A stretch of DNA of 64,000 nt from Neobacillus nitrireducens (GTDB lineage Bacteria; Bacillota; Bacilli; Bacillales; Cytobacillaceae): NCBI RefSeq assembly GCF_030915405.1, contig NZ_CP133262.1:2914001-2978000 (forward strand), written 5' to 3'. Shown here in pieces: positions 23,515 to 31,244 of the stretch. Under the pieces are notes generated by a model that saw nothing but the letters and a program-made list of their open reading frames with translations, had not been told where the DNA came from and did no database searches. Both the position numbers and the translations under genes were made by a program. The first letter of the stretch is position 1; every line of letters starts with the position of its first letter.

Positions 23515-24222
23515 TCACTTTCGAAATATGGAGAATAGCCTCTCCCATTTTTCTTTTGGCTTTTGTATCGCTTCTTCTAACCGTTTATTAAAATCATTTT
23601 GTGAACGCCATTCTTTTTCCAGTTCGTCCCGCATCTTTTGTATTTCTATTTGTAAAAATTCACTTTTTTGCATTTCTTGTTGCAGCAAGGTTTCGTAATG
23701 ATTATTTTGTTGTTCCGTTAATTTTTCAATTTTAGCATGAGTTTTTTGAGCTGAATTAGCAATATTTGAACTAATAACATGGTGATCTTGCTGGAGCCGG
23801 GAAACCGTTAGTTTAAGCTGAGACATATCGTTTGTCAGTTGGACATTTATTTCACGAGTGGCAGCAAGTTCATTGACCAAAACCTTTAAAATCTCTTTTA
23901 ATTGATTAGGGTCCTGGGGCAAATTTTCATATGTATCGGGTAACGCAATTTCCGTTTCATTCAACTCTACTAATCTATCCTTTTGTTGATACGCAAGGTC
24001 TTTAGCTGTATCGTCAAGGGGCTTGTCCGTATCGCGTAACGCTATAAGCGCTGCGATGTCAGATTGAACAAAAATACGCCGATCGCCATCTTTGAAAAAC
24101 TCATATCCATTCCGTTCCAAGATTTGGCCATACTTTCGAACAGTAGGGGTTGCAATTCCCACTTCTTCTCCCACTTCTTTAGAAGAGAAAGCTTGCTCAT
24201 TTAGTTGTATATCGCGTCGCAT
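23515..24222 (-). CDS. MerR-like HTH, coiled-coil protein (DUF3967-like)
   Basis: Protein of 235 residues. The N-terminal 70 residues look like a winged helix of MerR type (FSSKEVGEEVGIATPTVRKYGQIL, then NGYEFFKDGDRRIF). Residues about 105-225 are a long heptad-rich coiled coil, ending in a basic tail KWERLFSIFRK. The layout is like DUF3967 proteins, often plasmid-borne, and like the chromosome anchor RacA. No effector-binding domain is present, so a classical MerR regulator is unlikely. Strong site AGGAGGT. Both flanks carry the palindrome TATCGCnnnGCGATA, a likely binding site for this protein. Function inferred: autoregulation or DNA anchoring/partition. Confidence 0.75.
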   Translation of the reverse strand: MRRDIQLNEQAFSSKEVGEEVGIATPTVRKYGQILERNGYEFFKDGDRRIFVQSDIAALIALRDTDKPLDDTAKDLAYQQKDRLVELNETEIALPDTYENLPQDPNQLKEILKVLVNELAATREINVQLTNDMSQLKLTVSRLQQDHHVISSNIANSAQKTHAKIEKLTEQQNNHYETLLQQEMQKSEFLQIEIQKMRDELEKEWRSQNDFNKRLEEAIQKPKEKWERLFSIFRK

Positions 24223-24276
24223 ATCAGACCTCCTTTTCTATTAAATATGAAGGTTATTTGATATATTTGCAAGTTA

Positions 24277-24291
24277 TATCGCACAGCGATA
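24277..24291. promoter_or_regulatory. 15-bp palindrome TATCGC-N3-GCGATA, upstream copy
   Basis: TATCGCACAGCGATA, 55 bp upstream of the MerR-like gene start, in its promoter region. The same arms recur 33 bp past the gene end. Confidence 0.75.
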
Positions 24292-24305
24292 CACAACATA
24301 TTTCA

Positions 24306-24809
24306 CTACTTAACATCAAAATTCTCCTGTATAAATTTTATTTCCTCTTTAGGCGAAGCTGCTCCAACAGCTTTTCCAACCGTGCCGCCCTGCAGTGACC
24401 AAATGGCATTGTGATTGATTACCACATAATCAAAATTCCCCATATTCCAGGATCTTAAAATTTTTAAATATAAATCAGCATTTTCATACTTTTTCTCATT
24501 TGCTTCGACCACTTTAAGTAGTCTTTTAACTCGTTCAGCTGTTAAAGGCAATGCACCCCATTTTTTATTTGCTACAACCTTTTGATGTGACATATTATGG
24601 ATGGCTTGTTGTACCGAGTTTTCACTCATGCTAAATGGAAATTCACTTTCAACCTTTTGCTGTTGTTCATGTACTTGAACCATTTTTTCGCCAGTCGAAG
24701 CAGTTTCTACTCTAACGGTTACATTTTCCTTATCAAAATATAAATAGCCCCCAAATAATACTCCCACAAGTACGATTGGTATCCATAATTTTTTAGGTAT
24801 TTTTTTCAT
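24306..24809 (-). CDS. membrane-anchored protein of unknown function (DUF6241-like)
   Basis: About 167 residues from the ATG at 24809, which has the site GGAGCAGGAG (an in-frame ATG at 24848 lacks one). A lysine-rich N-terminus leads into a single hydrophobic helix (about 8-24), so the rest should face outside. The outer domain contains SENSVQQAIHNMSHQKV, KWGALPLTAERV and ILRSWNMGNF, which I associate with the DUF6241 family of Firmicutes; this is from memory. No catalytic motif is visible. It is the last gene before the first groEL-type scar and marks the edge of the conserved backbone. Confidence 0.65.
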   Translation of the reverse strand: MKKIPKKLWIPIVLVGVLFGGYLYFDKENVTVRVETASTGEKMVQVHEQQQKVESEFPFSMSENSVQQAIHNMSHQKVVANKKWGALPLTAERVKRLLKVVEANEKKYENADLYLKILRSWNMGNFDYVVINHNAIWSLQGGTVGKAVGAASPKEEIKFIQENFDVK

Positions 24810-24919
24810 ACTTTCTCCTGCTCCTCTTACTAGGAAGGTTTGGAACATTGCTCCGTCCCTTCAGGATTGGCTCAAAGTTAATAATTCCACATTTCCCCTT
24901 TACTTTCCTTTATCACCAT

Positions 24920-25150
24920 GTAAAAAGTCTTAATAATTTGAATTATATGAACCAAAAAACCACCCCCTAAATATGATTAGGAAGTGGCTTTACCCTTAAT
25001 CAAACGGGCTGCTTCACAGTTTGGGGATAAGAATTGCCTGAACTATTTTTCAAGATATAGGGCTTAAAAGCCCTACATCATGCCGCCCATATGGTGAGAG
25101 TGTGTAATATCTTTAACGATTTTACTTCATCGCGTTAGCAAAATGTTAGC
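24920..25150 (-). mobile_element. integration scar A: element-end / groEL-end / integrase-arm junction
   Basis: Reading the minus strand: GTTAGCAAAATGTT (25147-25134), TGTAATATCTTTAAC (25117-25103 region, plus-strand sense), the groEL-end core ATGGGCGGCATGATGTA (25090-25074), a short arm, a hairpin GCCACTTCC/GGGGGTGG (24993-24954), then a decayed match to the integrase 5' end (ATTAAGACTTTTT). Both element arms flank the core, as expected at a tandem or circle-type junction. Confidence 0.65.
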
Positions 25151-25165
25151 ATTTTGCCTACTTTT

Positions 25166-25798
25166 TTATTTATTTTCCAAAGAAACGGAAAACTCTCCAA
25201 GTGTATTTTCTCCCCATTTGAGAGAAAATTGATCACCTTCTGCAGTCGGCCCAACTCCCTCAGGCGTTCCTGTAAAAATGATATCCCCTTTCCCAAGGCC
25301 AAAATGTAACGCACAGAAATCTACTATGGTCTGTATATCGAAAATCATATTTTGAATATTGCCTCGCTGTACTTGCTCACCATTTTTAAAAAGAGAAAAA
25401 TCTAATTGCTTGCATTTTTCTATACTCGGAAACTCAATAAATCGGGTTAATATTGCAGAGTTTGGAAAGCCTTTTGCAAGCAGCCAAGGATATCCCTTTT
25501 TCTTCAACTCGCTTTGCACATCTCTTAGTGTAAAATCGATCCCAAGTGCCATACGATCAACCAGTTCCTCAACTTTCATTCCCTTTTCATAAGACTTAGC
25601 GATATGTACAACCCATTCCACTTCATAATGAATAGCCCCACGATCACCCGGCAAATTAATCTCTTGTCCACTTGCCTCCACCAAAGCGTGCGTCGGCTTA
25701 GAGAACAAAAAAGGCGAGGTTGGAATATCATTTTTCAGCTCCTTTGCATGTGATACATAATTCCTGCCTACACAGTAGATATTACGAATAGTTTCCAT
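25166..25798 (-). CDS. fumarylacetoacetate hydrolase family protein
   Basis: Cytosolic enzyme of about 210 residues. FAH-family fold with YCVGRNYVSHAKEL, the metal-binding acidic cluster in HYEVEWVVHI and GIDFTLRDVQ, and the end motif GDIIFTGTPEGVGP. Members hydrolyse or decarboxylate 2-oxo dicarboxylates or acylpyruvates. The substrate here cannot be told. The ATG at 25798 has the site GGAAGGAG; the longer in-frame ORF does not. It stands alone between scars A and B, so it is probably cargo or a displaced chromosomal gene. Confidence 0.88.
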   Translation of the reverse strand: METIRNIYCVGRNYVSHAKELKNDIPTSPFLFSKPTHALVEASGQEINLPGDRGAIHYEVEWVVHIAKSYEKGMKVEELVDRMALGIDFTLRDVQSELKKKGYPWLLAKGFPNSAILTRFIEFPSIEKCKQLDFSLFKNGEQVQRGNIQNMIFDIQTIVDFCALHFGLGKGDIIFTGTPEGVGPTAEGDQFSLKWGENTLGEFSVSLENK

Positions 25799-26048
25799 TA
25801 GTAAACTCCTTCCACTAAAACAGTTAAATTTATACATGACTAATTTCCCATTTACATTAATGGTTTATTTTATTCCAGCGGCTTCTGCCAAGTATTCAAT
25901 AAGGTGAAGTGCTTTTACTGAACCAAACAGACTTTCCCGCTCCACTCCCACCTGTATAAATATGATTTTTTACTAGATCTTCTTCTCGACAAAATTCTTT
26001 CTACTACGGAGGATTAAACACAGGTTTGGCAGGATTAAAGGCTTTTCT

Positions 26049-26095
26049 AATCAAACGTTTGATTAAAACTAAATCAACTAATTAAACGTTTGATT
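26049..26095. promoter_or_regulatory. tandem TetR-type operators without a regulator gene
   Basis: A perfect 16-bp palindrome AATCAAACGTTTGATT (26049-26064) and a near-perfect one AATTAAACGTTTGATT (26080-26095), centres 31 bp apart. Such sites are typical of TetR-family repressors. No TetR gene lies nearby; a broken gene follows at 26232. Confidence 0.65.
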
Positions 26096-26231
26096 GAAAG
26101 TGCAGTAAACCCTTCTAAATAAGGATTTTTCCTATTAACTAGAAAAATATATTGTCGAGGAAAACTCCTGTATTTCTACTATAATTGAAACGAATATGGA
26201 ATAAATCAATAATACAAAAAATGTTCAAGGA

Positions 26232-26441
26232 ATGAAAGTGCCTGTATATTCCCCTGCAGTTATATCAAGTTCAAACCCACGAGGGATATCCCGCCCACTG
26301 GATGTATTCTGGACTAAATCACTAATCTTTGGCGGATTCTAAGCTGCCAAAAGTGACGGTACTCAATTAAAAGGTTGTTTACCAAAAGAGTCCAGTACAT
26401 TTGAACAATTGCTTACAGATTTGAACACTTTCTCCTTTTAA
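26232..26441 (+). pseudogene. broken small gene of unknown family
   Basis: The frame from ATG 26232 reads 36 codons (ending SLIFGGF), meets one in-frame TAA (26340-26342), and continues 32 codons (AAKSDGTQLKG ... TDLNTFSF) to TAA 26439-26441. The composition on both sides looks like protein, so a single stop has split a short gene or a C-terminal remnant. I do not recognise it. It lies downstream of the tandem operators at 26049-26095. The rest of 25838-26430 shows nothing else I can name. Confidence 0.45.
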
Positions 26442-26720
26442 GACATGAAAGAGAGGCCTCTCAAGAGTTTATTCAACTTTTGAGAAGCCTTTAATAATAA
26501 ATTTTCCACCTACATTCAACCCCTAATATATCAAGGGATTGACAACGATATTACATCATGCCGCCCATGTGGTTATATGCTGTAATATGTTTAACTACAA
26601 TTGAGGAAAACTGCGTAGAATCAACGTTTTGCAAGCAGGACGTGTAATATATTTAACCCGAATTTACCGCGCTTTATTGGAGTCCGTTAGCAAAATGTTT
26701 GCAGTCAATAGCCTGTGATT
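26440..26720 (-). mobile_element. integration scar B: element end / groEL end / native groEL terminator (attR-like)
   Basis: On the minus strand: GTTAGCAAAATGTT (26699-26686), two copies of TGTAATATnTTTAAC (26643-26657 and 26581-26595, plus-strand sense), the core CATGGGCGGCATGATGTAA (26569-26551), then downstream DNA with the hairpin CTTCTCAAAAGTTG / CAACTCTTGAGAGGCC-like stem (26500-26440). The same terminator follows the groEL fragment at 28.2 kb, so this looks like an element's far end joined to native DNA. Confidence 0.68.
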
Positions 26721-26864
26721 GACTTGACGGCTCTTATAACAGGTTACACAATCCACATGTGTAAAGTGTATGTAGCAACACATAGTAGGTTGGCGCGCCT
26801 TATAAATAGGAGACAATTATTGATGTTACAAGTGCAAAAAAGCATATTATTTAAGGGGAAAATC

Positions 26865-27068
26865 CTAGTTCCAAATAATTCTCATGAATTTTGGATATGC
26901 TTCATCTGCAGCTCTTAACAAAGCCACTAAGCATTCAAATGCGTCTTCTGGTGAAAAAGCCCCACCATTGAAATTGGTAGTTTGAAGATAAACTGTGTTA
27001 TCCGCCAAAATAAACTTTACAAATCTAAACCCTTCATTCAATTCATTTATCAGCTCTAAAATTCTTTC
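26865..27068 (-). pseudogene. C-terminal fragment of a YbjN-like protein
   Basis: Open minus-strand frame without a start, ending at TAG 26865. It reads ELINELNEGFRFVKFILADN, then VYLQTTNFNGGAFSPEDAFE and ends AYPKFMRIIWN. The pattern of short strands and a helix is like the C-terminal half of YbjN-type (T3SS chaperone-fold) proteins. Its upstream end is fused out of frame to the integrase fragment at 27043-27300, so a deletion joined the two. Remnant of element cargo. Confidence 0.55.
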
Positions 27069-27300
27069 TTAAAAGTTTGGTATTGATTGTACCCGCCTTA
27101 TTGCCCCGCTCTTGGCATTCTATAAGATATTGACATACATTGTGACTATAAGTAATGTCCTCGACTCTTACAACCTCTTTCTCAAAGCAATAATCAACAA
27201 ATCCCCCAAGTAGTTTTTCATAATTTCTTATGTTTACCTTTGTTGTATTCTTAAAACGTCTGTCATCCAAAAAGTCTTGATATCCAAATTTAAACAACAT
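27043..27300 (-). pseudogene. tyrosine integrase, N-terminal fragment
   Basis: 85 codons from an ATG with the site GGAGGTGG. The sequence (YQDFLDDRRFKNTTKVNIRN, then FVDYCFEKEV and ITYSHVCQYLIECQ-like text) has the shape of the N-terminal SAM-like core-binding domain of phage integrases. The catalytic domain (R-H-R-Y) is absent; the frame ends after LLRKNFRADK where a deletion fuses it to the YbjN-like fragment. Shorter copies of the same first 15-25 codons occur at 45.98-46.03 kb, 59.66 kb, and in decayed form near 24.93 and 50.33 kb, each beside the same hairpin. Confidence 0.72.
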
Positions 27301-27496
27301 AAAAAGACCACCTCCTTGTTTTTAGGAAGTAGTCTATTCTTTAGAAGTAAATCATTTACGTGACCAGTTCTCAAAATGGGCGAAAAATAAGTTTAATACT
27401 TTTCAAATGTATGGCTCAGGAAGCCTTACATCTTGCCGCCCATGTCAGGCATTCCCATGCCGCCACCTGCTAATTTAGCTAAGCGCTCTTCCCAAT
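27301..27496 (-). mobile_element. integration scar C: groEL end / integrase arm (attL-like)
   Basis: On the minus strand a groEL remnant reads WEERLAKLAGG then GMGMPDMGGKM-stop (27496-27426). It is followed by an 80-bp arm also seen at 59.75-59.82 kb, a hairpin (27337-27301) and the integrase start. The groEL part lacks roughly 160 codons between the LAKLAGG helix and the glycine/methionine tail, a deletion joining two Gly-rich spots. Confidence 0.68.
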
Positions 27497-27506
27497 CATA
27501 AAAATA

Positions 27507-27851
27507 TCACACTCTATTAGACAGTAGATCGTTTATTTTCACACGAACAGCTTCTATCATATTTGAGTTTACTTGTCCAAATTTCTTTAATACTATCTTT
27601 TTTGAAAGTGTGTAAACCTTATCTGCTCTAATAGAAGATGTTACCTTCAGTTCACCCTCGTTTAAATCTTTTGCTTCAATCACAACCGAATAATCAAGAT
27701 CCTTTAATTGTGATGTAATCGCAGCAACAACAATATCTTCAGTTATTTCATTGTATTGATTATTTGAAATTATTAATACTGGACGTTGCTTTTTATTTGT
27801 TAGATCACTAAAAGGAACAGGAATTAATACAATGTCCCCTTGTTTATGCAT
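27507..27851 (-). CDS. type II toxin, PemK/MazF family
   Basis: Probable mRNA interferase of 114 residues from the ATG at 27851. It has the family hallmarks GDIVLIPVPFSD near the start, KQRPVLIISN (about 23-32), and the strand VVAAITSQ with the conserved Thr/Ser. The longer in-frame ORF runs into the antitoxin gene and is not the start. It overlaps the antitoxin by 8 bp. Located between groEL scars C and D, so probably stabilising cargo of an integrated element. Confidence 0.88.
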   Translation of the reverse strand: MHKQGDIVLIPVPFSDLTNKKQRPVLIISNNQYNEITEDIVVAAITSQLKDLDYSVVIEAKDLNEGELKVTSSIRADKVYTLSKKIVLKKFGQVNSNMIEAVRVKINDLLSNRV

Positions 27852-28041
27852 TATTCCAAACCTCATCATCAATATCATTATTCCAAAAATCCAAACTACT
27901 TTCACTAGCCTTAGTTAAATCCTCAGATAAACTTTTTTCTTTTTTTTCTTTTAGAAATTCAGCAAAATCTAAAATTTTAATGACTTCATTTTCCGGGATT
28001 TCATCAATTATTTTAAGTAATCGGTCTTTAGCTGTATTCAT
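27844..28041 (-). CDS. antitoxin of the MazF-type pair
   Basis: 65 residues from the ATG at 28041 (site GAGGTGA). The N-terminal half is helical (RLLKIIDEIPENEVIKILDFAEFLKE-like), as in DUF2281/Phd-like antitoxins. The C-terminal half is acidic and aromatic (SSLDFWNNDIDDEVWNN), the kind of flexible tail that wraps MazF. It precedes and overlaps the toxin, the usual order, and would also autoregulate the pair. Confidence 0.78.
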   Translation of the reverse strand: MNTAKDRLLKIIDEIPENEVIKILDFAEFLKEKKEKSLSEDLTKASESSLDFWNNDIDDEVWNNA

Positions 28042-28129
28042 GTTGTCATTCACCTCTTCCATGAATATTTAAGGTTATTATATCACTTTGTCTCCCGTGA
28101 CACTATATACCTAATGTCTTTAAAGAAAC

Positions 28130-28168
28130 GAAAAAAAGCTTCTCACAAGTTTATTCAACTTATGAGAA
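28130..28168 (-). terminator. native-type groEL terminator copy
   Basis: Minus strand GGCTTCTCATAAGTTGAA / TTGTGAGAAGC followed by TTTTTTTCG. Downstream of groEL fragment D. A similar stem lies at 26440-26500 and a decayed one at 58042-58085. Confidence 0.75.
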
Positions 28169-28248
28169 GCCTCTGTTAAATCCTTTATGTTAGCATTCCA
28201 CTCTAACTTAATCAAAAACCCTTATCTATCAAGGGGTTGAGGGGCAGA

Positions 28249-28681
28249 TTACATCATACCGCCCATGTCAGGCATACCCATACCAGAACCCGCAGGCTCA
28301 GGTTTGTCAGCAACAACTGCTTCCGTTGTTAAAGAACATAGCCGCTACAGATGCAGCATTTTGTAATGCGTAACGAGTAACTTTAGTTGGGTCAACGATA
28401 CCAGCTTGGATCATGTTTACCCATTCGCCAGTTGCAGCGTTGAAACAAGTACCGATTTCTTCGCGCTTTAAGCGGTCAACGATAACAGATCCTTCAAGAT
28501 CAGCATTGTGAGCTATTGTGCGTACAGGCTCTTCCATTGCACGTAATACGATGTTGATACCAGTTGCTACGTCACCTTCAGCTACGATTGCAGATACTTT
28601 GCTGTATACGTTAAGAAAGGCTACACCACCACCGGATACGATACCTTCTTCAAATGCAGCACGAGTTGACCTATTTTTCAT
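28249..28681 (-). pseudogene. groEL: groEL 3' fragment, truncated and frameshifted (scar D)
   Basis: About 430 bp matching the C-terminal 145 codons of Gro[61 protein letters not shown]. After AAMF one extra T (CTTTAAC for CTTAAC) shifts the frame into an early stop. Beyond it the old frame still encodes [22 protein letters not shown] to the TAA at 28249. The first ~385 codons are missing. It retains its natural downstream terminator, unlike scars A, C and G. The 5' edge lies about 35 bp from the fructokinase stop. It cannot make chaperonin. Confidence 0.92.
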
Positions 28682-28716
28682 CGCCCCATCGCCCCTTGCG
28701 GATTACATACGAATCA

Positions 28717-29682
28717 CTACCCTATAAGCACTTCAACTTCCCCCTTAGTCGGAAGAGCAGAGATTGCTCCTTTTCCTGTTGTGGTGAGAGCACCACTTGC
28801 ATTGGCAAATTGCAATATTTCTGTTTGATTATCCCGTAGTACTTCCTCGAGGTTAGCTGGGTTTGCTTTCAATTCTAGCAATTGATATAAAAATCCGCCC
28901 ATGAACGCATCACCCGCTCCGGTTGTGTCCACAGGTTTAACTGGGTATCCTCTCGATTCAATCTTTTCATCCTTTAAAAACAGATCCGCACCTGCGGCTC
29001 CCTTTGTGTAAACAACTGCCTTCACGTTTCCAACGAACAACGATTGTATCGCATTTGCCTCCTCTTTTATTCCCGTAATAAAATTTAGCTCTTCATCTGA
29101 AACCTTTACGATATCAGCCGTCGGTAAAAATTCGAGAATCGCCTTACGACAGTCCTCTGGATCTTCCCAAAGAGGAAGCCTTACGTTTGGGTCAAAGCTG
29201 ACCAAGCCATCCGTAGCTGATACAGCCGCGATCGCTTTTTTATGCGCCTGTTTCATTGGGCTTTCCACAAGATCAACCGAGCAAAAGTGGAGAATATCTC
29301 CCGCTTGGAACCATGCTGGCTCGATTTCCTCCGCACTTAACAGCAAATCAGCCGAAGGATTGCGGTAAAATGAAAAATCACGTTCACCGTTTTCTTTTAA
29401 CGAGACAAATGCCAAAGCCGTATTCGCTTCCCCAGTCCGATATACTTTGTCCATCTCTACACCAGCCTCGACAAGCTGCTCGACTAAAAAGTCGCCAAAC
29501 GCATCGTTACCTAATTTAGAAATCATCGCTGCTTTCTGCCCATATTTGGCAACGGCCGCAGCCACATTTGCGGGTGCCCCGCCAGGTGCTCTTTCAAAAG
29601 AAAAAACATCCTTTAAGGCCACCCCTTTTTGTAGTGGAATAAAATCAATTAACACTTCACCAATCGAAAAAAGCTTTCCCAT
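28717..29682 (-). CDS. scrK: fructokinase (PfkB family)
   Basis: Cytosolic kinase of 321 residues that phosphorylates the fructose released from sucrose-6-phosphate. PfkB signature 1 is APGGAPANVAAAVAKYG (about 31-47); signature 2 is DTTGAGDAFMGGFLYQL with the catalytic Asp (about 255). It follows sucrose-6-phosphate hydrolase by 28 bp and ends the sucrose operon. Its end lies next to the groEL fragment, which therefore marks the operon's insertion boundary. Confidence 0.94.
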   Translation of the reverse strand: MGKLFSIGEVLIDFIPLQKGVALKDVFSFERAPGGAPANVAAAVAKYGQKAAMISKLGNDAFGDFLVEQLVEAGVEMDKVYRTGEANTALAFVSLKENGERDFSFYRNPSADLLLSAEEIEPAWFQAGDILHFCSVDLVESPMKQAHKKAIAAVSATDGLVSFDPNVRLPLWEDPEDCRKAILEFLPTADIVKVSDEELNFITGIKEEANAIQSLFVGNVKAVVYTKGAAGADLFLKDEKIESRGYPVKPVDTTGAGDAFMGGFLYQLLELKANPANLEEVLRDNQTEILQFANASGALTTTGKGAISALPTKGEVEVLIG

Positions 29683-29710
29683 TCTGTCACCTCAAGTAAG
29701 TCCAAAAAGT

Positions 29711-31186
29711 TTATTTGATATCCCATTTAACAGCCTTTACCTTCGTTTGGCCACCACGAGCAAACACACGGATTCCATTACTATTTTTACCAGGAAAAAT
29801 CCGTCCCGTAAATACTTCTTCCCCATTATTTACAAACACTTCGACAGAGGAGACATCAACAAAGATTCGGAACGAAATCTTTTCAGCGTCCAACATACAT
29901 TTCCGAACCGTACCAAACTCTTCAGCAAAGGATTCGCCCGACCCAGTCCGATCAAATACAATCTTTTTCGCAACCGCATCATATTTAATCACGGTTTTCT
30001 CTATTTCTCCGACCCGAAGCTCCAAACCAAACTCCTCAGCCGTACTATCAGAGAATTCCGCAAGAAGCTCATACACGTCTCCCTCAAAGTGATCTAAACT
30101 AACATTTTCATGATCAACTGTTTGACTGATTTCCACCTTTTCCCCGCGAAGCAATTCTACCTCATGTACTGGCTGCTGAACCAGCTTTCCATCTTTAACC
30201 GTTAGCTCCCGAGGGAGTGTTAAACAGTGGGCCCACCCATTTTTATCAGTTGGATAGTCAATCTCCGGTAATCCCATCCAGCCGACTAAAATACGTCTTC
30301 CCTGATGATCCACCGTCGATTGTGGTGCGTAAAAATCAAACCCGCGATCCAACTCATGAAATGCACCATGCTTTAATTCGATATTCTCTAAATCTATTGG
30401 ACTTCCAATTACATACCCTGATTGATAAATGTTTTGATAGTGGTCGCCTTCCGCTTTTAACCCTTGTGGGGAGAAAAGGAACACACCTTGCTCGTCCAGC
30501 TCAAAATAATCCGGACATTCCCACATATAACCGAAGTCTTCACCTAAACCAGTCTTCACTTCACCCGCAAACTGCCAATCTTTTAGATCGTATGAGCTAT
30601 ATAAAACGACACTTCCTGTCTCATTTTTCCTTTGAGCACCAATTACCGCGTAGAAGTGATCCCCATGTTGCCAAACCTTTGGATCGCGAAAATGATCGGT
30701 ATAGCCACTTGGAATATCACTAATCACCGGTGCATCCATTTTCACAAGGCTTCCATCCGGATTCAGTACAGCCAAACATTGATACGGGTGTCGATTCCAA
30801 TTTTCATCGCGTGTATTGCCAGTGTAAATTAAATATAATTTCCCGTCATGCTCAATTCCACTTCCGGAATACGCCCCATGGCTATCAAATTCATTCGACG
30901 GCTCAATGCCCATTCCAACATTTTCCCAATGAACAAGGTCTTTAGACTTCGTGTGATACCAATGCTTCAATCCATGAACGGGTCCAAGCGGAAACCATTG
31001 ATAGAATAAATGATATTCCCCGTTAAAATAACTAAAGCCATTCGGGTCATTTAACAATCCTGTCAGCGGCTGAATATGAAAAGACTGCCGCCATGGACAT
31101 TGATTCACAAGTTTAGCTAAGGCTTGAATTTCCTCTTCGGTCACGTCGTCCATGCTTCTGTATCGTTGTTCAGTTGTCCATTCCAT
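29711..31186 (-). CDS. scrB: sucrose-6-phosphate hydrolase (GH32)
   Basis: Cytosolic invertase of 491 residues that splits sucrose-6-phosphate into glucose-6-phosphate and fructose. The GH32 five-bladed propeller motifs are present: nucleophile Asp47 in LNDPNGF, FRDPK near residue 170, and acid/base Glu in WECPDYF near 226. A C-terminal beta-sandwich ends the protein. No signal peptide is seen, in line with a PTS-coupled role. Located between the sucrose permease and fructokinase genes in one operon. Confidence 0.95.
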   Translation of the reverse strand: MEWTTEQRYRSMDDVTEEEIQALAKLVNQCPWRQSFHIQPLTGLLNDPNGFSYFNGEYHLFYQWFPLGPVHGLKHWYHTKSKDLVHWENVGMGIEPSNEFDSHGAYSGSGIEHDGKLYLIYTGNTRDENWNRHPYQCLAVLNPDGSLVKMDAPVISDIPSGYTDHFRDPKVWQHGDHFYAVIGAQRKNETGSVVLYSSYDLKDWQFAGEVKTGLGEDFGYMWECPDYFELDEQGVFLFSPQGLKAEGDHYQNIYQSGYVIGSPIDLENIELKHGAFHELDRGFDFYAPQSTVDHQGRRILVGWMGLPEIDYPTDKNGWAHCLTLPRELTVKDGKLVQQPVHEVELLRGEKVEISQTVDHENVSLDHFEGDVYELLAEFSDSTAEEFGLELRVGEIEKTVIKYDAVAKKIVFDRTGSGESFAEEFGTVRKCMLDAEKISFRIFVDVSSVEVFVNNGEEVFTGRIFPGKNSNGIRVFARGGQTKVKAVKWDIK

Positions 31187-31244
31187 GCTGATTCACTCCT
31201 AATACAGAAAGGAGAATCACTGGATTCCCCTTTTCAGTCTTTTA

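Noticed and set aside
27043..27300. Active integrase or a small regulatory protein
   Set aside because: Only the core-binding N-terminus is left; the catalytic R-H-R-Y domain is absent and the end is a deletion junction.
28307..28681. Functional short GroEL-like protein
   Set aside because: It lacks the first 385 codons, is frameshifted near the end, and has no ribosome site at its first ATG. It is a remnant.
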